Assembly: GCA_021234155.1 (NCBI GenBank)
Contig: JAJEKV010000001.1
Coordinates: 1,921,927-1,985,926, forward strand
Origin: Isoetes taiwanensis
Taxonomy: Eukaryota; Streptophyta; Lycopodiopsida; Isoetales; Isoetaceae
Reading direction: 5' to 3'
DNA: 64,000 bases
This document shows, piece after piece, positions 11,991-21,407 of this stretch. The position numbers were made by a program, and so were the translations under genes. The first letter of the stretch is position 1. The number at the start of each line of letters is the position of its first letter. Under the pieces are notes generated by a model. It made no database searches and was not told where the DNA came from. It saw only the letters and a list, made by a program, of their open reading frames with translations.

Positions 11991-13136
11991 CTATGGCTTT
12001 GGCTGGAAGCTTTGAAGCAAAGCCGCTTTTCTATGCATTCTGTCTCTTTTCCTTGGGCATCGCTTTTGCAAAAGGATCGCCTTTGCTTTGGAGTAGTTTG
12101 ACCCCTCCTGCTTGTCCTTGAAGGACACCGCTTCTTCCTCCTGTTTCCCACAGTTTGCCACCACCATATGGGGCTCTATTTGGACACGGGTGGCTGCCCT
12201 AGGGCTATAGCTTCCTGTCGCCTTGCCTTTGTCACCGAAATGCCTGCTGCCTGGGCTATTCTGAGGTCCCGTCCCTTGCAAGCTTATAACCTTGGACTCT
12301 GCTTCTGATACTGTCTTAGGGTTTATTGCCCTCACAAGCTTGCGGATCTCCTCATTCAGCCCCTCAATATAGCTTTCTACCGCATGCTTCTCACCCAACT
12401 TTGGCACATACAGCCTCAGTCTCATGAATTCCTCTGTATACTTCTGGACAGATTTGTTGCCTTGCTGCAACCTGTAGAACTGCTGCATCATGCTGGACTT
12501 ATGTTCCCTCGGGACGTAATGGCGCTTGAAGGCTTTAGCAAACTTTCTGAACTTACAAGCATCCCTGCTTAAGCCATGTGCCTTTGCATAACCCTTCCAC
12601 CAAATCCGTGCGGCTCCTTTCAAGTTGGCTGTTGCCACTCTTCCTTTGTCTTTATCCTTCATGCCATAAGCATTGCCGTACTCACTCATTTCGTCCAGCC
12701 ATGCCTCTGCTTCTAATCCTGACCTGTTCTCCCCCGAGAACTGTTCCAGTTTCCGGGCCTTCCATACATTGCCCAACGCGGAATCTACTTTCTTCTGGTA
12801 GTCAGAGGCCCTGGTGTCTCTTTGTCGTCCATCTGGGGTGTTCCTCTGCCTTCCCTCTTCAGTGTTCCTTTGCCTTGCGTCTGTTCGGTCCTGGGCCTGA
12901 TCTTCTTCTTCCTCGGAGTCGGAGTCTGACTCTGAGCTTGAGTCGGAGGAGTCCGAGCTGGGGGATCTTCTTCTCTTGCTCCTCTTCTTGTCTCTTCCTG
13001 TTTTCCGAGCTGATGCTTGTGGCAATTGAGCATTGCCCACCGAACCCGCTCCTGCTTGTGCGGCTAACAGAGCCTTTATCTGCTCAAGGTCCGTCCTCAT
13101 CTGGGATATCTCCTCCTCTGGGGTCATGGGTTCCAT
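11991..13136 (-). CDS. Gag capsid protein
   Basis: An open frame of 381 codons from an ATG at 13136. The N-terminal 100 residues hold a Lys/Arg patch (RKTGRDKKRSKRRRSPSS) next to a Ser/Asp/Glu run. Residues 145-290 match the retrotransposon Gag fold pattern: AWLDEMSEYGNAYG, ARIWWKGYAKAHG, FAKAFKRHYVP and a QxxRSVxxYTxEFxxL-like QGNKSVQKYTEEFMRLRLYV. A CCHC zinc knuckle is not clear; the C-terminus (KRCPRKRDRMHRK) may be a broken one. This is the longest intact gene of the element, so it decayed less than pol. Confidence 0.85.
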   Translation of the reverse strand: MEPMTPEEEISQMRTDLEQIKALLAAQAGAGSVGNAQLPQASARKTGRDKKRSKRRRSPSSDSSDSSSESDSDSEEEEDQAQDRTDARQRNTEEGRQRNTPDGRQRDTRASDYQKKVDSALGNVWKARKLEQFSGENRSGLEAEAWLDEMSEYGNAYGMKDKDKGRVATANLKGAARIWWKGYAKAHGLSRDACKFRKFAKAFKRHYVPREHKSSMMQQFYRLQQGNKSVQKYTEEFMRLRLYVPKLGEKHAVESYIEGLNEEIRKLVRAINPKTVSEAESKVISLQGTGPQNSPGSRHFGDKGKATGSYSPRAATRVQIEPHMVVANCGKQEEEAVSFKDKQEGSNYSKAKAILLQKRCPRKRDRMHRKAALLQSFQPKP

Positions 13137-13404
13137 ATCTTCAAATAGGTTCCTTGCCGGGGGTGGTCAGGGATGCATTTCTTCCCTAAGGTCTTGGCGT
13201 TGTCGTTCCCCTGAGCCTAGGCCTCTAACTGCATACACAAGTAATTCATGGCTATATGGTTAGTTTTCCTTGTTCTCTTGCATTGTTTATGTTTGTTGGT
13301 ATAGTTGTGGGGCAAAAATACATCAACAAAACATTTAAAGTGCAACAGAGATTATATTCATATATTATATAATATTTTAGTACAAAAGTCTCGGGATCAA
13401 GAGT

Positions 13405-14258
13405 CTAACTAATCTTGAAATTGCTTGCATCTGACGGGTTGTCCTCAAGGAACTTCTTAACTTGGGCGTTCCTCTTGAATGACCCAAGTTCACTGAAGAC
13501 GCTGGCGGACGAGCCCGCTGCAAACTCTCGCCAAGTCCTCCACTCTGCGGTCGGATGTGAGGGGCGCGGCCCATAATAATCTGCCGCCGATGAGGTATGG
13601 TAAAGTCGAAGAGATCGAGTGCCATTGCTCTCTTGACTAGGACAGCATAGTGGAGCATTTGCCGCTATTGAGCATGCCTGCGAAGCACGAGAGTGCAATC
13701 AGCATGAACACTCCTTCCTGCGCCCACAGGGCTGAATTTGCGGTGTACCACCGCTATTCTCCCCGTCTAGCGGTGGTGTAAGGGTAGTACCTCGGCGACT
13801 TTGTCGTTGTGCGTCATGGATGATTCCCCGCTTGTTTGACCCCCTGTCTATGCCGCCCTGCATAATCGTCGACCTCGATCTCTGTAAGCTCCCGATAATC
13901 TTCAATTGTGGAGTCGACTCTCCTGAGGTCAATTCCTGCTCCTCTTGTTGGGGTGGTGTTGAGGGACTCGGCATCAGGATGCTAGTGGTCTTGCCTCGAT
14001 CCCCATCCGTTCACGAATGGCGAGGGAACTCTTCTTGGATGGGCGGTCTCGGTCTCCATGACTGCCTTATCTTTGCTGTATGCCTGGATGTCGGAAGTCG
14101 CTTCCCCTGTGTAGGTGTCGGCTTCCCTGACTTGAAGCGGGAAGTCTGAGACTCCCCGGACGATGAAGTCGTCCATGTCGGTCTGCCGCAGTTGGTGGAG
14201 TAATTCGTCCAATCTGAGCTCCCTCTCCACACTTTTCGGGGAAGGTTACGGATGTCAT
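13405..14258 (-). pseudogene. Broken downstream part of the acidic extra ORF
   Basis: Overlapping frames continue directly from the stop of the acidic ORF. Protein-like pieces are ERELRLDELLHQLRQTDMDD, then FIVRGVSDFPLQV and, near the end, ADYYGPRPSHPTAEW and SELGSFKRNAQVKKFLEDNP. They suggest that the extra protein was once longer, or that a second ORF followed. No family is recognised. Below 13404 lies AT-rich DNA (13320-13400), like a plant 3' UTR, and then a spacer up to gag. Confidence 0.45.
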
Positions 14259-15034
14259 TTGAGGAGCAAATACTCCTCTCCGTTGATGATAATTGGGGCT
14301 AGGCTTGTGATGCCTAGCCCGAGTGGGGGAGCAACTCTGATGTTCTGCCGGTTCTGCTCGAAGTTCATCATCTCCTGTTCTGCTTGTTGCCGTTCCTCCT
14401 CTGAGTCGAGCTCCGTGTACTTATCGTCGTCGGACTCCTCTTCTTCATCGTCTTCTCCTTCCTGCTCTTGCTGATACTGCAAAAGCATCTGCTCTTCTTC
14501 CTGTACTGCTATGGGATCCACCTCCATTGGAGGAATAGAGGTTGCCCCCATTGGGTTTTCGGCACGGTGGGATAAGAAAATGGCTAAAGCAGCGGTGTAG
14601 GAGAAGTACTTGGTCCTGTTAGCTGTCAGGACCATGTAGTCGGGTAGCCTCTGCGCTTTGTTGGTTAAGTACTTGGCGATGTTGGGGACATCACCCAAGG
14701 CTGCTTGAAGGGATTGGCGGGGAACAAAGTATCCTATGCAGGGGGGAACCTGGACAAGGGAGGGTTCTACCCTAGCTTGGAACTCTGCTAATACTTGCCT
14801 ATATGCTGGGGTTGCATTCAGCGTAGCTTGGATATCAATTTCCTTCCCGAAGACGCGGAAGATGTCATCGACATCTGCTTCGGCAAAGATGGGCACGGGC
14901 GGCGCACCATCACCCATCGGTGGCCATTGATCTAGCAAGGAAGGGAGTATCAAGCGAATCGCCAGCGCCGGGGATTTGGAAGATAAGCAAAGCAAAGGGT
15001 CGGGGGATTCACCTTTGATCACCGTATAACCCAT
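14255..15034 (-). CDS. Extra ORF 2: protein with acidic C-terminal segment
   Basis: ATG at 15034-15032; 259 codons to a TGA at 14257-14255. I do not recognise a family. The first two thirds look folded (FAEADVDDIFRVFGKEIDI, then FSYTAALAIFLSHRAENP). Residues 174-225 are strongly acidic and Gln-rich, with runs such as EGEDDEEEESDDDKY. The end is hydrophobic (IIINGEEYLLLK). Acidic tracts of this kind occur in histone-binding proteins, but that link is only inference. The ORF lies on the gypsy strand between the PBS and gag. It is preceded by a TATA box and by two palindromes, the same plan as extra ORF 1. Confidence 0.6.
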   Translation of the reverse strand: MGYTVIKGESPDPLLCLSSKSPALAIRLILPSLLDQWPPMGDGAPPVPIFAEADVDDIFRVFGKEIDIQATLNATPAYRQVLAEFQARVEPSLVQVPPCIGYFVPRQSLQAALGDVPNIAKYLTNKAQRLPDYMVLTANRTKYFSYTAALAIFLSHRAENPMGATSIPPMEVDPIAVQEEEQMLLQYQQEQEGEDDEEEESDDDKYTELDSEEERQQAEQEMMNFEQNRQNIRVAPPLGLGITSLAPIIINGEEYLLLK

Positions 15035-15285
15035 GAGAGTTCAACGGAGGGGTGTTTTTTGGACCATTTGTGTACGTATACTTAGGGGTTAGGGGTGTTT
15101 TTAGGCACTGATTTGGAGCAATATCTATACACAGAGGGGTCAAATTGCCTTTTAAAATTGCGTATACAAGGGGGTTTTTTTGCTACCCTCCGAACGCAGA
15201 TGCCATACCCCCCTTATGTATAAGTGCATCCCCCGGGAGCAGTGGAGAGCAAACTTGCAGGGTGCTAAATGAAAAATGATGGGCC

Positions 15286-15312
15286 TATTTATAGAAAAGG
15301 GAAAAACCCTAA
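15286..15312 (-). promoter_or_regulatory. TATA box and telo-box upstream of extra ORF 2
   Basis: On the minus strand TATAAATA (15293-15286) lies about 250 bases before the ATG of extra ORF 2. The telo-box-like TTAGGGTTT (15312-15304) lies just upstream. The pair resembles a plant pol II core promoter. Transcription is not shown. Confidence 0.5.
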
Positions 15313-15471
15313 TTTTTGGATGACCTAGAATTTGCTGGAGTTGGGCGATTCTGACCTATTAGGAGGTGCAATTGAGGGTTTGAAGGCTGATTTTTGGTTT
15401 AAAGCATGCTAAGAACAACTAATGAACCTATTGCAACAACCGGAGGTCATTTGGTGAAGAAAATGGTGCGA

Positions 15472-15737
15472 GGTCTCACCACGTTGCTTGAACCGATTTT
15501 GAGAAGTTCATTATCCGCCTGGGCGGCGTGTGAGACATGGGTCCTAAATGGGCTAAACTTAATCAATTTGGGTAATTTAAGGCTGTAATTCCACTAAACT
15601 CGTCGAGTTACGCAGAATTGACCCCTTATTTGGTCGATTTGGAGTAGCTTTGGGCACTTTTGGGCATGGTCTCACACGTTGAGCCCAGCCCGAAAATGAG
15701 AATCTCATTTTTACGTCCGGCGCGACGTGTGAGACAT
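15472..15737. repeat. Two copies of a nested-palindrome element (copies A and B)
   Basis: Copy B (15669-15735) has outer arms GTCTCACACGT and ACGTGTGAGAC, an 11-bp perfect inverted repeat. Inside it sits AAAATGAGA-A-TCTCATTTT. Copy A (15472-15536) keeps the outer GTCTCAC and GTGTGAGAC with a decayed centre. Copies C and D lie at 17279-17550. Each pair sits upstream of one extra ORF, on the far side of its TATA box. Confidence 0.75.
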
Positions 15738-16073
15738 CGTCTCAATTTTGCTCAAAACTCCAATTTTATCAAAACAAAAGCTAGAATTCTATATCTTAAC
15801 TTAATTAAGCTAGATTAGACATATTATTTATCCACAAAATTCTTTATATTAACAAAAATTTCTGTTATTTACAAAAATCTCAAGGCGTTCTCCCTTGATG
15901 TGCGGGCAAGATACATATCCACGCCTCATGAGGGTAACCCTCTTGGCGTGTCTTGGCGGCCGCCGAATCTTCAAAATGCTGCACTATTTTCGCCTCCGCA
16001 TTTGCCTCCCGTAGTTAATGCGGCATGACATCTCGTCGGTTACTCGCGATGTCGTGTTGTACTCTGCATGACT

Positions 16074-16922
16074 TCACCGGACCAAGCGTTGGAGGCGGTG
16101 CAGAGGGATCAAGAGTCCGTAACTCTTCGGAAGTGCGGATCTCCTTGAGAGCTCTCGTCCTCCGACTTCTTCTTCTTGCCGCTTCTTCCACGGTGCTTTC
16201 GGGGGAGGCTTGGGCTGGGTGGTGGCGGCTTCAAGGTTTGGCTTCTTGTGGGATGTCGCCTTGATTGTTCTCACCACTGTGCTCTGGTAATAGGCATTGT
16301 AGGCCTCCCGCCCGCCATGTAAGCGTTGTGCTCCTTGATCCTCTTCGATAGACCCTTACGGGGTCTATCACATAACTTTCCCGTTGCGGCGCGGGGCTTT
16401 GACTCTGTCCCGTCGGGGAATGGTGGGGGCCTTGCGGCTGTCCAGCTGCTGCCCATCGGCGCCACCGCTTTCGGGTACCTCCTTCTCCACAGGCGGGGTT
16501 TTGAAGAGCTCGCCCCTGCGGGTTGGGGGCGTAATCCTCGTCCGAATCGTCGGTGGAAGGCGGGGTCTCTTCGCCGATGGTTCGTTGATGGCGGGGCCCA
16601 CCGGCTCGCTTCCGGCCTTCACAACTTTTCTTACGCCGCGCCTTGATGCCCTTGGCCTTCCTCTTCGGACCCCGGCTATGTCTTCGGTTCTTAAATCCTC
16701 TGCTCCCGTGGCGCTCCTTGTCTTCATACTTGCGATGAAGGCGGAGGTCCGCTTCTTCAGCGGGGTAAGCTTTGGCGAGCTTTGCTCTTGTCTCTCCTCC
16801 TCCTCTTGCGAGGCCGGGCCTAAGCTTCGATTTGTTGTTCGAATGATCATTTGTCCCCTCTCGCTCCGTTCCTCCCTGCTTCTCCTTTCCTCCTCGTGAT
16901 CTCTTGAGGATTTCTTTTGCAT
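16074..16922 (-). pseudogene. Continuation of the basic extra ORF 1, frameshifted
   Basis: Three frames in turn (16922-16368, 16465-16271, 16277-16074) keep one character: rich in Arg, Lys, Pro and Ser. Examples are GRPRASRRGVRKVVKAG, the NLS-like AKRPRLPP, and KPPPKAPWKKRQEEE-type segments. The frame alternates between two registers, which fits two small indels in one long basic protein that began at 17101. No enzyme domain is seen. AT-rich DNA with AATAAT motifs (15760-15860) follows on the minus strand, like a 3' UTR. Confidence 0.5.
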
Positions 16923-17101
16923 GATGTCCGGGCTCCTCCTCTATGATCTCCGTCGATCGCTCCGGTCGAAGTCATCCCCCTCGCTGATGAAGATTCCCCG
17001 ATTGAGAAGGCATTCGAAGTGCCCTTTGAATGTTGGGGTCCTCTGGCGTTGGAGGATGTGCTTGGGCGAGGCTTTCTAGCAGTTTGTTTCGTAAGGGCCA
17101 T
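16847..17101 (-). CDS. Extra ORF 1: basic protein with a histone H3-like N-terminus
   Basis: The first ATG of the frame is at 17101-17099; the in-frame sequence upstream has no ATG. Its context is good (A at -3, G at +4). The protein starts MALTKQTARKPRPSTSS. Without Met this is A-L-T-K-Q-T-A-R-K-P, against A-R-T-K-Q-T-A-R-K-S of histone H3, so Lys4 and Lys9 fall exactly in place. The similarity stops at residue 9. The rest is Ser/Gly/Arg-rich, with no histone fold. The frame runs 84 codons and then passes to another register in a broken basic protein (16922-16074). It lies on the gypsy strand, just inside the primer-binding site. Capture of an H3 5' end or convergent mimicry are both possible. 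Confidence 0.65.
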   Translation of the reverse strand: MALTKQTARKPRPSTSSNARGPQHSKGTSNAFSIGESSSARGMTSTGAIDGDHRGGARTSCKRNPQEITRRKGEAGRNGARGDK

Positions 17102-17194
17102 GTTCGACGGTTCGCCGTCGGAGTTCGCGCCAAAAGATCGCCTTGGCAAGGAGGCGAATTTTTCTAAGCGGTGGTGAAAATGGGGGTCGAGGTC

Positions 17195-17202
17195 TATTTA
17201 TA
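17195..17202 (-). promoter_or_regulatory. TATA box upstream of extra ORF 1
   Basis: TATAAATA on the minus strand, about 94 bases before the ATG at 17101. It matches the octamer before extra ORF 2 exactly, including the leading C and trailing G (CTATAAATAG). Confidence 0.5.
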
Positions 17203-17278
17203 GGGGCAATTTTTAGGTCAAACTTGAAACTACCTTTTAGGTTATCTAGAGCACCTAAAACACCTTAATCTAAGCAAA

Positions 17279-17550
17279 GGTCTCACCGTTAAGCCCAGCC
17301 CGAAAATGAAAAGCCCATTTTCTGTCCCGGGCGGCGTGTGAGACATGGTGGAATCCACTATCAATTTTGCTACTTTTTAATTATGTAACTTGCTAATTTC
17401 TCTTTGATTCTTAGCTCTAATTTAGAATTATCAAGCTATTTTCTTGTAATTTACAACTTTTGGTGTGTTTAATTTGAATGTCTCATCAAGTTTGGCCCGG
17501 CCCAGAAAATGAAATTCTCATTTTACGTCTGGCGCGACGTGTGAGACCAT
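17279..17550. repeat. Two copies of the nested-palindrome element (copies C and D)
   Basis: Copy C (17279-17349) and copy D (17479-17550) share GTCTCA at the left, GGCCCGGCCC or AAGCCCAGCCC, then AAAATGAAA..TCTCATTTT-type centres and GCGTGTGAGAC or GACGTGTGAGAC at the right. All four copies point the same way. Outside the four copies I did not find this element in the window. Confidence 0.75.
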
Positions 17551-17743
17551 TCCTACTTTTGGATGTTGGCTCACCAATTCTTAATCTTTTTATGTTTTCA
17601 TTCATTTTAAGCTGTTACTAGCTTAGCATAAACTACAAAAATGAGAAAATTTTTTCCCATTTTTCGAGGTTTAAGAATCCTATCAGGTTAGTACTACTTG
17701 GGGACATGGCGATTGCTTTGCTCTTGGTCCCCAAGAACCTCGA

Positions 17744-17754
17744 CTCTGATACCA
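17744..17754 (-). other. Primer-binding site (initiator tRNA-Met type)
   Basis: On the minus strand TGGTATCAGAG follows the LTR end after one base. This is the usual PBS of plant LTR elements primed by initiator methionyl-tRNA. Confidence 0.85.
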
Positions 17755-17755
17755 C

Positions 17756-19418
17756 TGGATGGCCCCTACTGTGATTATACGGCGCACTCACCGTATACAA
17801 ACAGGGAGTTCATCCCCATACCAGCTCCATGCCGATCTGAGGGCCCTCCACATAACACCGCAACCGCGGATCGGGTTCCGAGTGGGAAGAGTGAAGGGGT
17901 CATTTTACCCCGTCTCCCTCGGGGCCTACCTAGGCTAAGCGTAAACATACATGTCGGTATATAACATAAGCACATATCCACCTCGAAGGGTGGTCCATCC
18001 CTATCTGCATAAAACAAGGTGAGCACAATACATATGGGGAGTTCTACCCAAGGCTCGGACTCATGGGGATGATCGGCTTGGGTCTCGTGAGTTCCTTAAG
18101 GACGTAATTCATGGCAATGGATTTGGCTGGCATATGAACATGGCATAGGGTTGTCCACTCCATCCGCCTCCTCCCAGGCACACTTTGCAGAGTAGGGTGA
18201 AAAGTGTCGGGACTGGATCCGAAGCCATGGGATGCATAGCCAAAAGGGCTATTCACGGGTTTCATCCTCCCGGTTTTGATGGGGGCAGAAGGGATCACTC
18301 CCTCCAGAGATCTACATGCCGACTCAAGGTGACTAGAGGGCCACCGCCGTATTCGAACGAACCTTTGGAAAGTGTACACCACTTCACGGTGTGTCGAGTC
18401 CATGCCTCACCCTTTCGGTGGTGAGCCATTAGACCTAGTCACAATGATCCCTGGTAGGCCTTACACACCAGAGGGATCGTTCAAGAGTCAGGACATGAAC
18501 CTCCTTCTTAGCCAGTCTGGCCCCTTCACCCACAACCAGGTGTGGTTCTTGTACACAGGCCGAATCTATAGTGCGCTAGAGAGGCTACTCTAGGAGCATC
18601 TACTACCAAGCTTTAGGTCTCTACCCCCCTTCCCAATACAAGGAGTTCATAGAGATACATCATCCATATACATCACAGAAGAACTAAAGAACTATATCTA
18701 ATCTACATCATAGAGTTAGGTTCTTTAGTTAGAGGCTGGTATCTAAAGATCTAGAAGGCTGCTATGGGCAATTTAATAGGCTAAACCTACTGATTCTATG
18801 ACTGAATTAGGGTTTAGACTATCTAATTGGCCAAATACCTGATCCTTGAGTGGCTCCTCCTGACCTGAGCTCGACCATCCTGCTGAAACGCTCGAATCGA
18901 GGGAAACTAATGGTGCAATTCTCTCAGGCAGAGTCGGGGAGGCGGTTTTGGCCGTTGAGGCAGCCAAAACAGGTTCCAAAACCCTAGAAACGAAAATTGG
19001 GCAAGTTAGGGTTTCCCTCCCTTAATAGACAAGGGGTTGGCTAGGGTTTCCAATTATCCCCTTTAGGCATGTGGGATAATTGGTAATGGGCCCACTTGCC
19101 TTTAATGGCTAGGTGGCAAAATGTGCCCACATGGAAATGTGTGCCCACATTAATGTGTACATTGGAAAATGTGCACATTAATTGCACCTATGGGTGTGGC
19201 CCACTTGGCATCAAGTGTCCACATGGAAATGTGTGCCCACATTAATGTGTACATTGGAAAATGTGCACATTAATAGTTGCACATATTCCTGGCACGTTGC
19301 CCCCTAGGGCTACCCACCTGGCTACACGTTAGCGTGCACGTCAGTCGGAGTGGCGTAATGCGGCGTGGCGGCGATGCGATAATCCCCACGGGACCGTGAT
19401 TACGTCCCGAACGCCACG
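17756..19418 (-). repeat. 5' LTR of the gypsy element
   Basis: Pairs with 5901-7573. Its plus-strand left end TGGATGG borders the PBS. Its right end is CGCCACG, where the partner has CGCCACA, so the terminal base is mutated. The same internal tandem repeat is present (19130-19275). Confidence 0.92.
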
Positions 19419-19421
19419 GCA

Positions 19422-21407
19422 TACATAAGACTACTGAAGTTAAAACGGAATAAGAACCTGCTGCAACATCAATGGGGTATGGCAAAATTGCTGAAGAAAC
19501 AGCCCCAAAGATTTTGGAGGGGATTCAAAGGGAAGGGAGGGGAGAATATGAAAACAGGGAATGAGCAGGACAGTATTGGAACAGCCGGATGGGAGAGATA
19601 CCTGGAGAAATTGTATAAGACAGGGGCACCCCCTGTATCAATACCAATGCTGCAGGATTCAGATAAACCATGCTTCAACATGCAAGAGGTAATGGTAGCC
19701 CTAAACAGGATGGCTAACCACAAAGCCCCGGATCTATACGGTCTGACCGTGGAATTACTGAAATGTGCTAAGACAGAAATTGGCAGACAGGTCATGGACA
19801 TTTTCAACGGCATAATACATACAGGGCTTCCAGATAGGTGGACATACAATAGAGTCATACCTCTACATAAGGCAGGAAGCAGGCAAGATCCAGGAAACTA
19901 TAGAACAATAATGGTGAGTTCCATTTTCGCAAAGTGGTTCGGAAAGGCACTGGATAACAAATTAAAGAAATGGGCAGAAAAGGGAAACATGAGAGCACAA
20001 GGGCAAGCAGGGTTCAGGCCGGAACACTCAACCATAGACCATCTAGTAACCCTTCGGATATTAACAGAATAGAACAAAACACAGGGAAGAAAGATCATCT
20101 GCTGTTTTGTAGATTTCAGAAAAGCATTCGACACAGTCCCGAGGGAGAAGCTATTACAAAGGTTGATGGACATGCAAGCCCCAAGAAACATGGTAAGATC
20201 GATTGCAAGACTATACCATAGGGTATATGCCAGGATAGAGCAAGAAGGACAGCCAATAAACTATGACATAGGCGTTAAATAGGATTGCCCGCTATCCCCA
20301 ACTCTATTTGGGATATACATAGATGCTTTGCAGGGCTACATAGCAAAACATCAAGGGGAAGAATACGCCCCTACGTTAGGAGACACGAAGGTACCGATTA
20401 TGCTATACGCTGATGATCTGAGTATGATGGCCACAAAAAATAAGGAGATGCACAGACTGCTAAAAATTCTAGAACAATTCTGTGAAAAAATCGGGCTAAC
20501 GGTAAATCTAGCAAAAACTAAGATAGTCATCTTTGGCCATAAGAACAGGCATAGACCCTTCAGATATAAGGAAACAGAAATAGAGGAAACTACGGAATAC
20601 AGATATCTAGGGTACGACGCACATGGCATAGGAAAATGGGCTAAGGGTGCAGACACCAGGTTCCAATCAGCTATAGGGAGTTATTTCAATATGAAGAATT
20701 TCTGCAGCAAAAGCAGAATAATTGATTGGGACATCAAATGCTACTTATTCAGTGCAGTAGTAGCTACTACCCAATTATATGGGGCAGAAGCTTGGGGGCC
20801 AGGCCTAACAGACAGAAAATGGGAAAAACAGGAAGGAATCCTAAGGCAATGGCACAGACAGGAATTTAAAGTACGGACAAATACGCCACTGACAATCATG
20901 GTCCTCGAAACAGGGCAAAAACCAATGGAGGTGAGAGCATGGGAGAGGGCCATAAGGTACCTGATTAGGGACAATGCAGGAGAACTCCAGGGGAAATTGT
21001 CTAGTATTGCAATCACCGAGTCAGCAAAATCACACATTCTCATAGGCAACGGATGGTTTAAAGATGTGGCAAATTGGACCAGATAGATGGGATTAAACCT
21101 GAGCGATCTAATAAACGAAGGGCAGTGGAATGAGGAGTGGGCAGACAGAGCCACAAGAGCATGGCTGCAAAAACACACAGGACCCAAGACAACCTGACTC
21201 ATGACAGTTTTTAACCCAGATTAGCAAATAGGACATCAGATGTATCGGGATAACATACTGGGAAAAACCAGAAGAGATATCTTGACTAGATTCAGGATGG
21301 GGAGTCATGATCTGAGAATCGAAAAAGACAGGTGGAGGGGAATAGACAAGGATGACCGGATATGCAGAATCTGTGACAATGGGAGAGTGGAGGATGAGAA
21401 CCCCTGA
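19422..21407 (+). pseudogene. LINE reverse transcriptase and zinc-binding domain
   Basis: One reading frame can be followed for 2 kb. RT blocks in order: NHKAPDLYGLTVELLK, GLPDRWTYNRVIPLHKAG, GQAGFRPEHSTIDHL, ICCFVDFRKAFDTV, DCPLSPTLFGIYIDAL, YADDLSMMA (catalytic YADD), TVNLAKTKIVIFG and YRYLGYDAHG. Near 21365 RICDNGRVEDENP marks the zinc-binding region. The frame is broken by stops, not by shifts: TAG at 20070, 20280, 21084 and 21222, TGA at 21195 and 21405. Several replace a Gln or Arg conserved in relatives; for example K-TAG-DCPLSP stands where RQGCPLSP is usual. Confidence 0.9.

Larger units (their letters stand above)
5901..19418 (-). mobile_element. Ty3/gypsy LTR retrotransposon with chromodomain and extra ORFs (13.5 kb)
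   Basis: Two direct copies of about 1.67 kb bound it. On the minus strand the order is 5' LTR, primer-binding site, two extra ORF cassettes, gag, protease, RT, RNase H, integrase, chromodomain, polypurine tract, 3' LTR. This is Ty3/gypsy (chromovirus) order. It sits inside a LINE. No clean target-site duplication remains: agata on the left (5896-5900) against gcata on the right (19419-19423). The LTRs differ by many small indels, and pol is broken, so this copy is old. The 4.4 kb between the PBS and gag is unusually long. Confidence 0.93.

Noticed and set aside
17102..17149. A longer N-terminus before the H3-like start
   Set aside because: The in-frame upstream stretch has no ATG, only a TTG; the first ATG is at 17101.
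5896..19423. agata / gcata as a true 5-bp target-site duplication of the gypsy element
   Set aside because: Only three of five bases agree; the insertion is supported by the split LINE instead.
20070..21407. TAG codons at Gln positions read as a changed genetic code or recoding
   Set aside because: TGA stops occur too, and the intact JAZ and gag use a normal code; base change in a dead LINE is simpler.
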